Source of the DNA: Morinoia aosen
Taxonomy: Eukaryota; Arthropoda; Malacostraca; Amphipoda; Talitridae
Length of the DNA stretch: 64,000 bases
Reading direction: 5' to 3'
Assembly (NCBI GenBank): GCA_030386875.1
Contig: CM059573.1
Coordinates: forward strand, 33,025,891 to 33,089,890
The notes below the pieces were generated by a model. The model ran no database searches. It saw nothing but the letters and a program-made list of their open reading frames with translations, and was not told the DNA's origin. Both the position numbers and the translations under genes were made by a program. Below are positions 22,826 to 34,543 of the stretch, one piece after another. Position 1 is the stretch's first letter, and every line of letters begins with the position of its first letter.

Positions 22826-23811
22826 TGTCAGGCCGCACAGGGGTTGCCGAGCCTTTTATGTTAGTTACCCATAATCCCAAGTATTTTCTTTATGTGTCCA
22901 GCTTCCTGAACGCCGACTTGTCTGTTTCTCTGCGCTGATGTTGCGTCTGTGCATTTACTTTAGTTAGCCCTTAAATATCATTTGTATTACATGTCGATAT
23001 TCCAATGTTTCTTTGATTACCTAGCTAAATAAGACTAATATTTTAAATGCAATTTTGAGTGTTGTACCTTGTTATGCAGTAGCTCATGTGTGTGAGCACC
23101 ATTTTTGCAACAGAAAATAAATCACTGTCTTTGTTAAAATATATCGGTGTATGTAATAGGGACTTCAAAGAGATTCAGCAATAAACAAGTCACACCCTGA
23201 GGTCAAAAGAGTTTCCTTTCTCCTTATTGACACAGGCTTTAGTCTCTTACGACAACTCGCCTAATAAGGGGTTTAAGGAGCCTCCTCGGAAGGACGAACC
23301 ATTTCACATAGTTGGTCGATAGGAAAACGCTGTCTCAGTTCGGCACTAACAGAGTTCACTTCTGTTGCCCTAGCGGTCTCATACGGCGCAGATAGTTGCT
23401 CGTCTTCCAAACGGTACCGCTGTAGTTAGGCACAAAACGGAATTTACTTCTGTTGCCCTAGCGGACTGAATACGGCGTAGGCGGTACTCACACACACCTC
23501 ACTCAAGCGGTGCCACCGTAGTTCGGCAGAAAACAGAAATAACTTCTGTTGCCCTAGCGGACTGACTGAATACGGCGCAGGTGGTACCCACACAAACCTC
23601 ACCCCACACACACGACGGTACCGCCGTGGTTCGGCACTAACAGAAATTACTTCTGTTGCCCTAGTGAACTGACTACGGCGTAGGCGGTACCCACACGAAC
23701 CTCAGGAAGGGCAGCTGCGAAGAAAACCTAGCGCCCCGGAAAAAGATAGCTGCAGAGAAGACAGCCCCCTTTTCCACGAACCCTTACGCCGACCGCACGA
23801 CGGTATCGACA
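22826..23811 (+). repeat. 3' LTR of the Gmr1-like element (986 bp)
   Basis: Same ends and same four internal tandem units as the 5' LTR (CTTCTGTTGCCCTAG starts near 23358, 23447, 23543 and 23657). It is followed by GTGGC at 23812-23816, the right target duplication. The bases before it (CACCCTCCCCCGGGCG) are not a classical polypurine tract. Confidence 0.93.
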
Positions 23812-23816
23812 GTGGC

Positions 23817-24342
23817 ATTTCTAAACTTTGAGACCGTGTGAGCGAGAAAAAATGAATGAACTAGGAGAAGGAGTTCTATGATATTATGGTAAAGAAATGA
23901 TATGAACGGTGTTCATCGTTTTGGTTAATTAACAAAATTTTGTATTTTTTACTATTGATGAATAATTGTAGTCTTAGCCACTACAATAATTCTACGAACG
24001 AGGTGTATAGGGAAGGATCTTCATTTCTGTCTATCACGTTTTTGGAATGAAAAATTGTTTCGCTGAAAATACAAATTACACCAACCGTTGTTTCCAGCCA
24101 GTCGATTTAAATTACATAGCATAAGTCAAATGGAGAAAATTAAACACTAAATAATTCAGTAGAGAGACGGGAGTACCACAATACAATAAAGCATCAAATG
24201 ACCCGATATTGGACAATGTAGGAGCGTGGCGCTGACCATAATTGCGCGAGGAATAAAGAGACAATATTTCTAGCGAGTAGCTCCAAGGTGTATGAGATCT
24301 ATTCAGCCATGCATGATATACTCGATAGAAATCGCAATATAG
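23817..24342. other. No gene seen
   Basis: AT-rich chromosomal flank right of the Gmr1-like element. No recognisable feature. Confidence 0.4.
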
Positions 24343-25505
24343 TTATGGGGTCATTCGGATTTTTCAACTTTTTTCGTTCGATTCGTTTGAAATTTGGCCA
24401 GTATATGTATATGTTGCAAGTAAACTTTTTTTACTCGTCTAACTTTTTCGATTTAGGCCTTTTTACGAAAAATTAATTTTGTTGGTACATTTATATGGAT
24501 ATTTCAAAGGATAATTAGTCATTGAGTTTTGATGCTAGAACAAAACTAAACACAGTTTTAGAGTGCTTGAAGCATTTCTAACAAACGGATGTACCAAAAT
24601 TGGAACATTTGAAAATAAAATTTATGTGAGATTTTTTTACATCAATGATTCATTATTTTTGGTTGTGTGCTGGTTAATTTTTTTCCAAATTTGGAAATTT
24701 TCTTACATACGTTTGTTAGAAATGTTTTAATGATTCCAAAATTGTATTTGGTTTTGTTCTAGCATCAAAACTCAATGACTAATTATTTTTTGAATGGTAA
24801 AATGTATGATTTTCAGGAGAACCCAAAAACTAGAAAATACTATTGAATTGCCATATCATGGACAATTTTTATCCATGAATGCAGTTTCCATGATCTATTT
24901 TTATGTAGGAATAATGTGCAACATTTTCCTTGTGAAGTTCAATGTAACATTAAAGAAATGTCGTGCATAAAAATATATGTAAATACTTTATTTCATCCGA
25001 ATAAATTATGAAATTTTATTTTTGTAGTCTGATTCAAATGAAATTCGACTAATATATGTAAATTTTGAAAAGAAACACATTTTTATCTATTCATTTTTTC
25101 GATTCAGGCCTTAGTTTTTTTGAAAAATTGGACATATTGGTTTTTTAGTTCACCTGCATTGATATTTCAATTGAATAAAACTCATTGAGTTTTTAGGCTA
25201 GAACAAAACCAAAGACAGTTTTAGAATGCTTGAAGCAGTGTAAACAAGTTTAGGATTTCAAATTTTCCATTTCCGGTTTTGTTTTGTTTTTATATGGGGT
25301 CGAAATGGGGTCGAAAATTCAGGATTTTTAGTCCCCTAACCCCTCCTGGGGGGGGGAATCTAGTGCTCGTAGCGCCATAAAATTTTAGGACCGAACATTC
25401 CACCACCTGAGTATCTTTTTCCAACAACAAAACAAAAAAAGATCACTGGACCGACAGGGGCATGGCAGGGGCCTGGGAAAAGGGGACCCTGCCCCTTTTC
25501 CCTAA
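24343..25505 (+). mobile_element. TTAA-type repeat family, copy (b)
   Basis: Starts TTAT-GGGGTCATTCGGATTTT, equivalent to TTAA-GGGGATCATCCGG of copy (c), and ends near CCCCTTTTCCC-TAAG. Inside it has the same order of blocks: CGATTCGTTTGAAA-TTGGCC, the GATGCTAGAACAAAAC module in plus orientation (about 24530-24590), inverted (about 24710-24775), and plus again (about 25195-25240), then GGGGTCGAAATGGGGTCGAAA and TCCACCACCTGAG. No ORF. The ends are more decayed than in (c) and (d). Confidence 0.75.
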
Positions 25506-26310
25506 GAAACAAAATAGGATAAGGTAGGTATATAATGCTAGAACGTATGTCGTGGCTGGTACGGAGTTAAAGAGAAGTTTTCTAATGTTTTTTGATCCAG
25601 GCCTGCCAGGTATTTGATATTTTATTCGGCATGTTCAGTTCACCGTTTACACTTTGCAGTTATGGGAATATATCGAGCAAAATAATACACGAGCTTCTTG
25701 TAACTTAAAGACACATGCCAAATCTGTGAAAGAAAATAACTGAACCTCAAACCTATAGTAAAATGAACCAAAATGATGAGGTGTGCACTGTGCATTGCAT
25801 AGATGATTGCGAAAATTCCCTCGACTGATATTCAGCGTGAATACAAATAAACATCTGATATTAGGAGCAACGCAATGGCTGTTCATTTTCTTTAAACTAT
25901 TGCTATGATTAGTATAGAAGTCGCAAAAAAACTGGTTCTCTAGGTTTTCCTAAAATGTTACATTTTACTTTCCACCACCGAACATGTGTTTCTGTCTGAT
26001 GAATGATGTTGTTGTTTAATTTTTATCAATGTTTTTATTGAGATACTTGACATCCAGATGTGTGATCCTGCAAATTTTTTGTAAATTTAAAATTTGTAGA
26101 ATCATTTAATCAGAGTGTAAACTGCAAAAAGGCCAATACTCTATTTATCTTTAGTTCCAAATGCAAATTCCTAAATCAGCACACGTTTAAATAAATACGT
26201 GAAAAATCGATAGTAATTCAGGTAGCACATAATTTAAGCAACTAAATTCAGGAGTAATCCTATTCGGATGAATTTATTTTTTGGTGGAGCTGCTGCTTCT
26301 ACGCTGCCTC
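25506..26310. other. No gene seen
   Basis: AT-rich sequence. A minus-strand 79-codon open stretch at 25647-25886 has no recognisable content. Confidence 0.35.
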
Positions 26311-26313
26311 GTC

Positions 26314-26935
26314 CTACTCCTCGTGCTTAAGCTTTTCCATCAAATGTTGAAGGTTTTCCTTCACCAACCCCCATACTTCAAAGTTTTCAGCTGGTGATGC
26401 TGCTCATTTCTATTTTCAAAATATCCGACTTCGTGGTGAAAAATCTCTTTGCAGCCTTTGCGGAGGGTACAGGATCAGGTATTGTGCCTTGGGAAATTGT
26501 GCTTACAACTGTCATTGTAATGCTGGGAAATTGGTGCTTATAGAGAAGGCTCACTTCCAGAGCCCTCTTCATGTCTTCATTAATCGCATCCTAAGAAGAA
26601 AATGTTAGAGTGATTTCTCGTGCCCTCATGGACAAAAACAGATCGTCCGGAATACTGAGATCTTCGTTGTCGTTGTCCCGATATCTTGGAATAACGTTAT
26701 TATTTCCTCGCAAATAACCCAAATACATATTGAGAGTTTAATCCTTTGGGTAAAGTAGCCATCGAGACCTATAACGGTGGAGTGAAGTGCTGGTGCCGTT
26801 AGCAAGTTCTTATAGCTCTTGGTTTCTACAAATGTACTTTGCAAGCGATATTTTACGTTCAACAGTGTCGTCAGTTCTGACTATCTTTGCTTGATCATTT
26901 GGTAACATCAAGCTAGGTCACAGAATATCGTTACA
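26314..26935 (-). pseudogene. Unrecognised coding-like segments on the minus strand
   Basis: Read leftwards, several adjoining frames have protein-like composition. One encodes LGYLRGNNNVIPRYRDNDN then DLSIPDDLFLSMR (about 26740-26620). After CTAAC-TTTTCTTCTTAG (a good branch point and 3' splice site, ending at 26591) comes INEDMKRALEVSLL... (26575-26390). After one frame change come NFEVWGLVKENLQHLMEKL and a stop at 26314. RALEVSL resembles the A-L-x-x-S-L core of ubiquitin-interacting motifs, but this may be chance. A damaged host gene, a real multi-exon gene or an unknown repeat are all possible. Confidence 0.3.
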
Positions 26936-29400
26936 AATACTGTTTTCAGACTACAAGGCGTCTATAGAGAGAGCAAACGGCTACATTATCTTGCAATACG
27001 AGTTGTCAGCTCATTGCCAACCTCATAAAAAAGGGTCAGGATAAGACCACCCTGGACGACAGAGAATTTGCCCTCATGCAGCACATTTATTAGCCTGATG
27101 CAGTAATTGTAAGAATTTCAGCTGCTCTCAAAGCCCTAAAAAAGCGGGAACTGTGAACGTAAGCCCTCCTTTTCGGATAATTCTTCAGATACATCAGACG
27201 TTTTCACCTAGTTAGAGACTAAACATATTCCTTTAATACGTATTTATGTATATTTTTCGTTCGCACATACTGTGAATTGTCATGTTTGGTTAACTTCTTT
27301 CACTGTGAACAATTCATTGAACATTATTTCAAAATATTTAATTATACATTCACTCAAATTCCGTTCTTGACCATATGATTTCAATCGAATTTCTCTATGT
27401 GATGAATATAATGCTCAAATACATGAACTGAATATAAATACGGTATCTAAAAGGTCTGTTTCAGCAGCGCAGTTTTATTGATATACATAATCTATAACAC
27501 ATGGTAAGCTGAAGCACAATTATTGTTGCTGTCAATAACAATATGTAAATGATGTTAGAATATGTCATTGTTTACCTGTAGGTATGAGCTTATTTAGTAA
27601 CAAGGATCGAACCTTAGACTAAATATTCTTTGTTTGAATCGCTAAAACAAATATTAAGGATTTTGAGTTTCAGAACTTGGTCTTGAAACTTTTGATGGGA
27701 ATTTAGGTATGATGTGGTCTCATAATAGATTCAAATAGGCCACCGATGATGTGTTTTTTTTCCTGATATGACAATTTAGCTTGATTTATTCTTATAAAAT
27801 TGATATCAAGCTGGCATTTTTAGACTAAATTGTCAATAGCAATTTTTTCATCTAAGATTTCGTAATCATTTTAGTCTCTTTTTCATCAGTTATATACATC
27901 ATGCATTAGACATCATATCACCTCATCTCAATCCAGGATACTTGCTATGTACATAACATCTTCATTATTTAAAAAAAATCAGAACCTATGTTCAAAGGGA
28001 ATTATACCGCTAAATTTACCATTAACTGAATCAAATTGTTAATTAGACAGCTCAAATGGACTTTAGTAAACGTCACTATGAAACATAATTCGGTAATCTA
28101 GTCGTTGATTGATTGTAAATTAAGAGAGCAAAAAAAGTGCAGTTTCTTCTGCATCCATCTTCTACGGGAAGCGTTGTGCAACTGATCCATACTGAGCCTG
28201 TACGTTTCCTTGCTAAAACACGTTTGATTTTTATCGAATAAAATTTGGGCACACAGTATCGCAAGGTCGAACATTTGAAGATTTTGGCAAGAAAACACCA
28301 AACGTATCGTAGTTAACCGAGTGATGAACTTTAACTGTCTTATTAGCTGCTACTGTCAAACTTATTACTCGTGTGTGCGACCCAAGAACTATACACACTA
28401 AGGTTAATTAACCCAATTACATATCGCCAGTTCATTTCCACGAACATTATTCTAGGAGATACAGTCAATTCTTGCGTTGAACATCGTCTTCGAATCTCAC
28501 TTGTGCACCTAAAATGAGTCCCATTTGTTCTGTCCCTAGGATGCATGAGTATAGTTGTTGATAAATAGGAATCAATTTCATTCGTACAAGTCGAGGATTG
28601 ATACAACTCATTTAACTCCAGTATCGTCTGTACGTCCCTCCAATCATCCAAACAACAATAGAAATGTACCACAAATTTCAGCGTAAAAAATTAATTGAAT
28701 TCACGCCTTACATTCCATAATGTTTCCCAAGAAAACAAAGGAATTTAAAATACGGGAAGTGATTGCAGAGTCATCTTGAGCGAGACTTTGACACAAAAAA
28801 ATCTCAACCCCCGAATATAATTAGGCCCAGCTACTGAGCGTCGTCATACGAGTGAACGACTATTGCCACTTTAAGAGCGTCTGAATAGAAGCAAGAAACA
28901 TTTCAACGAACAGAGGAATAAAAGAATCGAGCAGTTAGAAATTCGCAGGGACTTGTGAATGGCTAACTACTTGCTCAAATTCGCAGCTACACGCTGCTTC
29001 AAACACGTTTCCTCATAATTTTCGTAGAAATGATACTACAAATGTTTCAAAGTAGAATCCCAGTCTGAAATAAATATTTTCATCGACACTTAGCCATGAG
29101 GTAGCAATTTCTTCTCAGAATAACATCGAATACATATAAGTGGATGGGAAAGATAGGGCATGCAGAATACTTGATCACACGGTGGTTGAACAAAATATAT
29201 TAAAAATATAATTGTACAACAAAGTGCCATTAACATGAGTGGAATTGCTTACGCATTTTTTGCTCACATCTGGTTCATGAATTTCAATTATTTCAGCATT
29301 TTTTCGGTTATTTATTTTTATCTAAAAATAAAAACAAACTCGCTGTCAGCTATTTTTAAACACATGATGGGAACTGAGCATCCAATCTAACATTTTAGGA
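26936..29400. other. No gene seen
   Basis: AT-rich sequence with stops in all frames. The longest open stretch (28343-28672, minus, 109 codons) shows no motif. No terminal repeats were found. Confidence 0.35.
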
Positions 29401-29677
29401 GCGTTAGCGATATAAGGGAGCACTGCCCAATTGAAAATCGACGACGTATCGCCGAGATGTTATGGCCGGGAAAGAGAGAACCTAAGGGACGTATCATCGG
29501 TAAATCACTTCCGAATCATAGGCGAAATATCCACTTGAGGAAGAACTTTTTGGCTCAGATACGTCTGCGGCCGTCCGCGACGATCATACATGCTAAGTCA
29601 GTGCAACGTCCCTGCTCGACCCATTTCACCGGCGATACGCACATGATTCGCGGATGGCCATCCATGAATTTGGCTTT

Positions 29678-29836
29678 AAAAAAAGTTTTGGCCGCGCACA
29701 GCCGAGATTTATCGCCTCTAAGCGACCCTCATATATAAATATATATATGTATGTATTATATACATATATTTTTCATTATATTTTAAGGACGTTAAGAGGC
29801 GAAAAATCTCGTCTGTCCGCGGCCGAAAGTTTTTTT
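29678..29836. repeat. Long imperfect palindrome, 47-nt arms
   Basis: Arms at 29678-29724 and 29790-29836 pair with about seven mismatches. The core is GGCCGCG-ACAG-CGAGATTT and TCGCCTCT. The 65-nt centre is an AT repeat (ATATATATATGTATG...). The arms are GC-rich islands in AT-rich surroundings. The transcript would form a stable hairpin. It may be the folded ends of a small MITE; no target duplication was identified. Confidence 0.8.
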
Positions 29837-29857
29837 GTCGCCGAAAGTTTTTGTTGA

Positions 29858-29941
29858 AAGTTGTTGTTTTGAAGAGCAACCCTCAAATATTTAATATATG
29901 TATATTAAATATTTGAGTGTTGCTCTTCGAAACGACAACTT
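29858..29941. repeat. Near-perfect palindrome, 41-nt arms with 2-nt centre
   Basis: Arms at 29858-29898 and 29901-29941 match except at three positions, two of which still allow G-U pairs. Outer ends read AAGTTGTTGTTTTGAAGAGC and GCTCTTCGAAACGACAACTT. It lies only 21 bp from the preceding palindrome. Confidence 0.85.
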
Positions 29942-30460
29942 CGCTGAGCGTGGCAGAGAGTTTCTAATGACAAAGCTTACTAAAAACTCAAATGTTTACC
30001 CCCGCTGTTTACTATGTAAAGAAACAAAAATACCCGCTCATCTTGGCCGAAAATAAAGCACACCTGTCCAATTACAGCATAAACTGCGCTGGTCATATTT
30101 CTACGATCAAATACTGGACTCGCAGTAATCAAAACACGTTTCGACATCTAACATATTTATAGCTTAATTTTTTTACGAAAATGCAAAGCTCGATCGGCAT
30201 TAAGCACCCAAAATAGGTATAAACAAATATTTCATTAAAATTAACATTTTTTTAAAGCTAAATCTAGAATATGAGGAAAAGCCTCCCCTTAACATTCATT
30301 ACGTTTTTTGTTTATGTGCGAAATTTATGTTGTGTTTTTTTTTTCAACGCAGTGATTTTGTGAGCAAATGATTCATGGTAGAGTTTGTGCACTTATACAG
30401 TTTATAGTTAAATACATATGTTTTGAATTTGACATAAACACATTTTATTTTTCCAACTAC
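29942..30460. other. No gene seen
   Basis: AT-rich sequence. It probably belongs in part to the hAT-like element whose right end is at 30529, but the left end was not located. Confidence 0.35.
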
Positions 30461-30529
30461 GAAGGGTTCGATGAATGCATGTATGGAACTTGTAGGGTTC
30501 GGTACCACCAAAAAGGTTAAGAACCACTG
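30461..30529. mobile_element. hAT-like terminus (CAGTGGTTCTTAACC type)
   Basis: GGTTCGGTACCACC-AAAAAGG and TTAAGAACCACTG end at 30529. Reversed this is CAGTGGTTCTTAACCTTTTT followed by GGTGGTACCGAACCC, a very characteristic end of many animal hAT/Charlie-type elements. The left partner and the 8-bp duplication were not found, so only the terminus is reported. Confidence 0.6.
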
Positions 30530-32684
30530 ATTTAAGATGAGTTTCTCCCAGAGTCAATGGATTGTTTATATGGTGTTAACACATATTTTTATCAACGAGG
30601 CGAGCTCCTGTACAAGACATTCCTTGAAATTCGTAAGTGCATGTTTGGTTTTTCCCTTGGAAATGAAGAAGTTCTCGTAGCTCGTTATCATTTTCAGCAA
30701 TCGCTCCCTTTGCTATTCCTAGAACGAAGAGACCTTACGTATATGAATCAAGCGTTACAAAATTGTTTTTGAATGATCACTTTAATTTTGCCGGAATCTC
30801 GATCACCGTTTTGATCCTTTATGCTCAAATAATTTATTTAACACAAATTTGTACACGTTATCACTGGGATAGAGAGAACCTATATTTTCAGATGCGATTT
30901 AGCGTCACAAAATGTGTGCTCTCTTTATCGCTGCGAGATGAAATTCCTTTATAACCTCCAGACTCGCTACATTGTTGTCATGCGTATTTGAAATCTTGCG
31001 AAACTTTAGTTAGATTTCGTCAAGTGGAATTTATATGAATCAAAATTTTCTGCTGAAGATATGAGCGTCCGCTAAAAAAGGTAATATAAGTTAGTTACAA
31101 TGTACTAGAGTATTTGAAGTTTTTAATGCTTACTGCATTTAGTCTTCATGCCCCTTTTTAAATTTTAATCCTCGAAGAAAAAACGCAACTTAGTTTACAA
31201 AAATTCTTTTCTCTTCTCGGTTGATAAATAATATTTGAAATATTGTACACTCACGAAGTCATCATTCATGTCGTAGAGGTCTACTGCTATGTGACTAGAT
31301 GATGTTTATAGAACCTTCCTGATATCATGTCTTGAAAAAAGTTCCGCGATAGCTTCGAAACGTAAAGTCCCACGTTGTATACTTCTTTTTAATTGTTAAA
31401 TAGAATAGTATAGCTAAATGTATACAATCTATTGTTTCAGTGTAAAAAGACCCTTCATAGAAGGTTTACGGCTGTCTTGACAATCTCCATAAGCAAATCA
31501 GTATGTATAAAAATCACACTATAAGTTGCTTTACATCAAGCGTTAAAGGCGTCTCTTTTCAGCTCTGGTTGAAAACGTGACGATTATCATAAAGTTCAAA
31601 TAAATCAGTCAGCGTAATTATGCATGAACAGAATAGTAGCTCGTATAATGGAGGATAAGATGAATTCCGTGCATGATTTTTTGGGATTTAACTGAATGAC
31701 TAGACGCTGAATTTCAACAAATTTTGAACGGGGCGTGAGCAGAGAGCTTTTTAACAAGAAGCCTATCCAATTGAATTGAACGATTGTAAAACCTATAGTA
31801 TGACGATCTCTCAAATAATTTTTTCATACTAGATAGACCGGCAAGGCGAGAATTGGGGAAAACTTAGTCATAGAAGTAGGTAGAAGTGATTTCAGAGAAG
31901 AAATGCGGGTCTAGAAAAATTCAACAGCGACTGAGAAATAATGAAGTAAAAATACCTGTAACGAATGCGAAAGCTAAATTACTTGTTCGTCATTGAACTT
32001 TCCACTTGCATTCATGCTTACCGTAACGTTGGAAATGCAAAGAAATAAATGGAAGTGTTGCATGTTCATGAGAAAAACAAGTCCTGTTGACACTCCCGCA
32101 TTTTAAACATTATTGGCAAGCTGGAGAAACTCCAAACGAAACGAGCTCAACGCCACACGGTAGAAGATCATTAATAGCCTGGGATACATTTTCCAACTGT
32201 AGAGAGCAACACTTGCGCTACGTACTGTGGAGGGTTGCTAACAAAGAGGTTGAATGGGTGGAGGCGGCATCGCCACCTTTTGCCAGACAAGGGAGTAAAG
32301 CCAAATCAACTCCGTCCCTATCCCCGCACACCCGGCATTTAGTACAAGCTGTGGAGGTGGTGAAGCGATGGAGGGGACTCAAGCTCGCCACCATCATGGA
32401 CTGGACACCGCACTGAACTGGCAGAATTGCGCAATTGTGTGCCATAGGGGGTTTTCTTCTTAGACATATATTTCAATAGTGTCTTCGCTGAATGATAAAA
32501 AACAACACCATTTACTTTTTACTTACATCGACTTATGTAAAGAAATTAGTAATTACGTACGCTTGACATACATGACTATTTTCTGTGTATACCAAGTTAA
32601 CAAAGTATTTTTGCAATCATAAAGTAATTTAATTTTGTTGTGCAGACCAAGTTGTATAAAATGTAGGCATTATATTCACATTCC
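30530..32684. other. No gene seen
   Basis: AT-rich region. A GC-richer block at about 32120-32445 has open frames on both strands (109 and 75 codons) without recognisable motifs. AACTGTCTTATTAG-like and poly-A/T runs are frequent but unstructured. Confidence 0.35.
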
Positions 32685-34480
32685 TCAAAATAAAGTTAAT
32701 TCATTTGAAATATGAAAGCTAAAATTTTTCTGTTTATGAATGGTTTCGTTGAATAGTTCAGTGGAGTGATGACATCTTGAAGAAATATGTTGAGACACAA
32801 CGCATTTTATTAATAAGTAAACATGATTCTGATGAGGATCAACTTCGAAAGAGTGGTTGTGAAGTGAAGTGAACAGTTTCTTTTCAATACCAATACGATG
32901 TGTGGAATTTAAGCACTTTTTCAGGTAATAAGTATTAAGATTCACACACATAGCAAGATCTTGCTGACATTTCTTTTCACCAATCAAACACATGTTAATT
33001 GAATCCTTTGATAGGTAGGTCAATCACACTTTATCTCTATCATAAATGAACTTTAGGGATTTTTATTACCAGTATTTTAACAAAAGGCAGTTACACATGA
33101 TTAGCAACGCAAGACATTTTTAGATTTCTTACTCTGTATCCTCTTATAGAAGAAACGGCATTAGGAAACACACTGAATTAGAAAAAAATTAGAACAATTA
33201 TCTATACATTTGATACATGTATCGTCTTTGAATGCATGTTTACATTGAACACCGTCAGACATTATTCTATTCATAGAACACGAATTGTCCAACGCTTTTA
33301 TAGCGTAAAATGAGATAAATAAAGATGGGTTGCTACTAACAGATGCTGTCAAAATTATTAGATCTTCAAAAGACGTTCAGTTACCGGTAAGAATATATTT
33401 TATTTCGTTGTGAACATATATACGTTTATAGGGAGAAGTGTGAAGAACTTTGTGGTTCTTTGGGTGCGTATGGGGTATTCAAAAACATGCAGGCTTACCC
33501 AAACGGTTTCTGCAACAATATTATACAAACACACTTAGGATCTAGCTCTAAAAACAAAGTTCATTGCCCTTCAATTTCACAATTTCCACCTTTTATGCCT
33601 TTCAATAAACACAATCAACGAAAATGGTGAAACCTGTCATATACACAAAATGAATTTAGGGATTATTGCACGGTATAAAATAGTTTATGACAATAACAGA
33701 AAATATTAAAACCTTATCAAATTATTAGCCCCTTTCGACATACTCTTCCGTGTATAGACAGAGAGTGAAATGCCTAGAGCCCAACTAGATCTTAACGTGC
33801 TGTAGACTATGATAAAGCTCGGACTAAATGTACCAGCCACACACGCATGAGCTTCGCTAACATGAAGCAAATTGCTTTGCTTCTGGGTTGTTATTGCAAC
33901 CATCTCTGCGTCTAATTTGTTCCAAAATAATTCTAAATGATCTTGAATTATTTTATACGTAAGTAAATAATTCATGGCCAATTTTGAAGTTTTGAAAAAT
34001 AACTTTTTAGTGTATTTAATGAAAATTAAAAATTCAATAAATTCTGTTTTCCTTACTCCCATATTAGTTTGCAGATGTTTGGCAGCAAAGTAATTTTATG
34101 TACTAAGTGTTTTCGTCAAGGTTAGAAAATACATTACTGACATTATTTGAGTTAATAGGTTTCATCCCATATGGCAGATTATTTCTGGAATTCAATATTT
34201 AAAAACTCCATTAAAAACTCTAATAAATGTTATTGTTGCCTTTCTACCGCTAAAACCGTTTGTATTATTAATTAGACAAAATTGTAATCCATCTGCAGCG
34301 AAACAACTTGAAGTTGAGCAGCAAGTTTGACATTCATCTCTTTTTAGAGTAATTTACATGCTTTAATTTTAACTTGTTCGATATATATATCGATGCTGAA
34401 GTTTGCAATTCATTTAGTTTCTGTGTGCACATGTGAAAACTTATGTCTGAATCTTCTTTGAAAGTATTACTGCACTTACG
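32685..34480 (-). pseudogene. P-element/THAP9-like transposase ruin
   Basis: Read on the minus strand, conserved P-transposase blocks appear in order, split by frameshifts and stops: NKLKLKHVNYSKK then MNVKLAAQ (about 34370-34300); a segment with FNGVFKY and, one frame over, LNSRNN-PYGMKPIN; VRKTEFIEFLIFIKYTKKLF and YLLTYKIIQDHLELFW (34056-33915), the hallmark LLTYK-SQDH-ELF motif; RDGCNNNPEAKQF in a shifted frame; then near 32900-32750 LFTSLHNH and NHVYLLIKCVVSQHI-RCHH-ELFNE, the C-terminal block of THAP9-like proteins. About 1.8 kb survives. No THAP zinc finger or terminal inverted repeats were identified. Confidence 0.75.
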
Positions 34481-34543
34481 CACAATGCAAGAGTGCAGCA
34501 TATTGAAAAAGTAGTCCTTAAACGCAGCATGGATAGGCAGCAT

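Larger units (their letters stand above)
8938..23811 (+). mobile_element. Ty3/gypsy LTR retrotransposon with Gmr1-like pol order (PR-IN-RT-RH), twice invaded
   Basis: Two long terminal repeats (TGTC...GACA) flank the element, and a 5-bp target duplication GTGGC lies at 8933-8937 and 23812-23816. Internal order is primer-binding site, gag, protease, integrase, reverse transcriptase, RNase H. RT and RH are gypsy-type but integrase lies upstream of RT, as in Gmr1-like elements. Continuity is shown because the integrase C-terminal GPY module and RT share one uninterrupted frame (21208-22803). Total length is 14,874 bp; without the two insertions it would be about 6.5 kb. The copy is inactive: DGG in place of DTG/DSG in protease, a stop between PR and IN, an in-frame RT deletion and YMND in place of YIDD. 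Confidence 0.92.

Noticed and set aside
27595-27670. tRNA-like B box (reverse GGTTCGATCC)
   Set aside because: No A box and no cloverleaf could be drawn upstream.
31331-31375. Another GAAACGT motif after GATAGCTTC resembling a Penelope ribozyme
   Set aside because: Core nucleotides do not fit and no flanking element was recognised.
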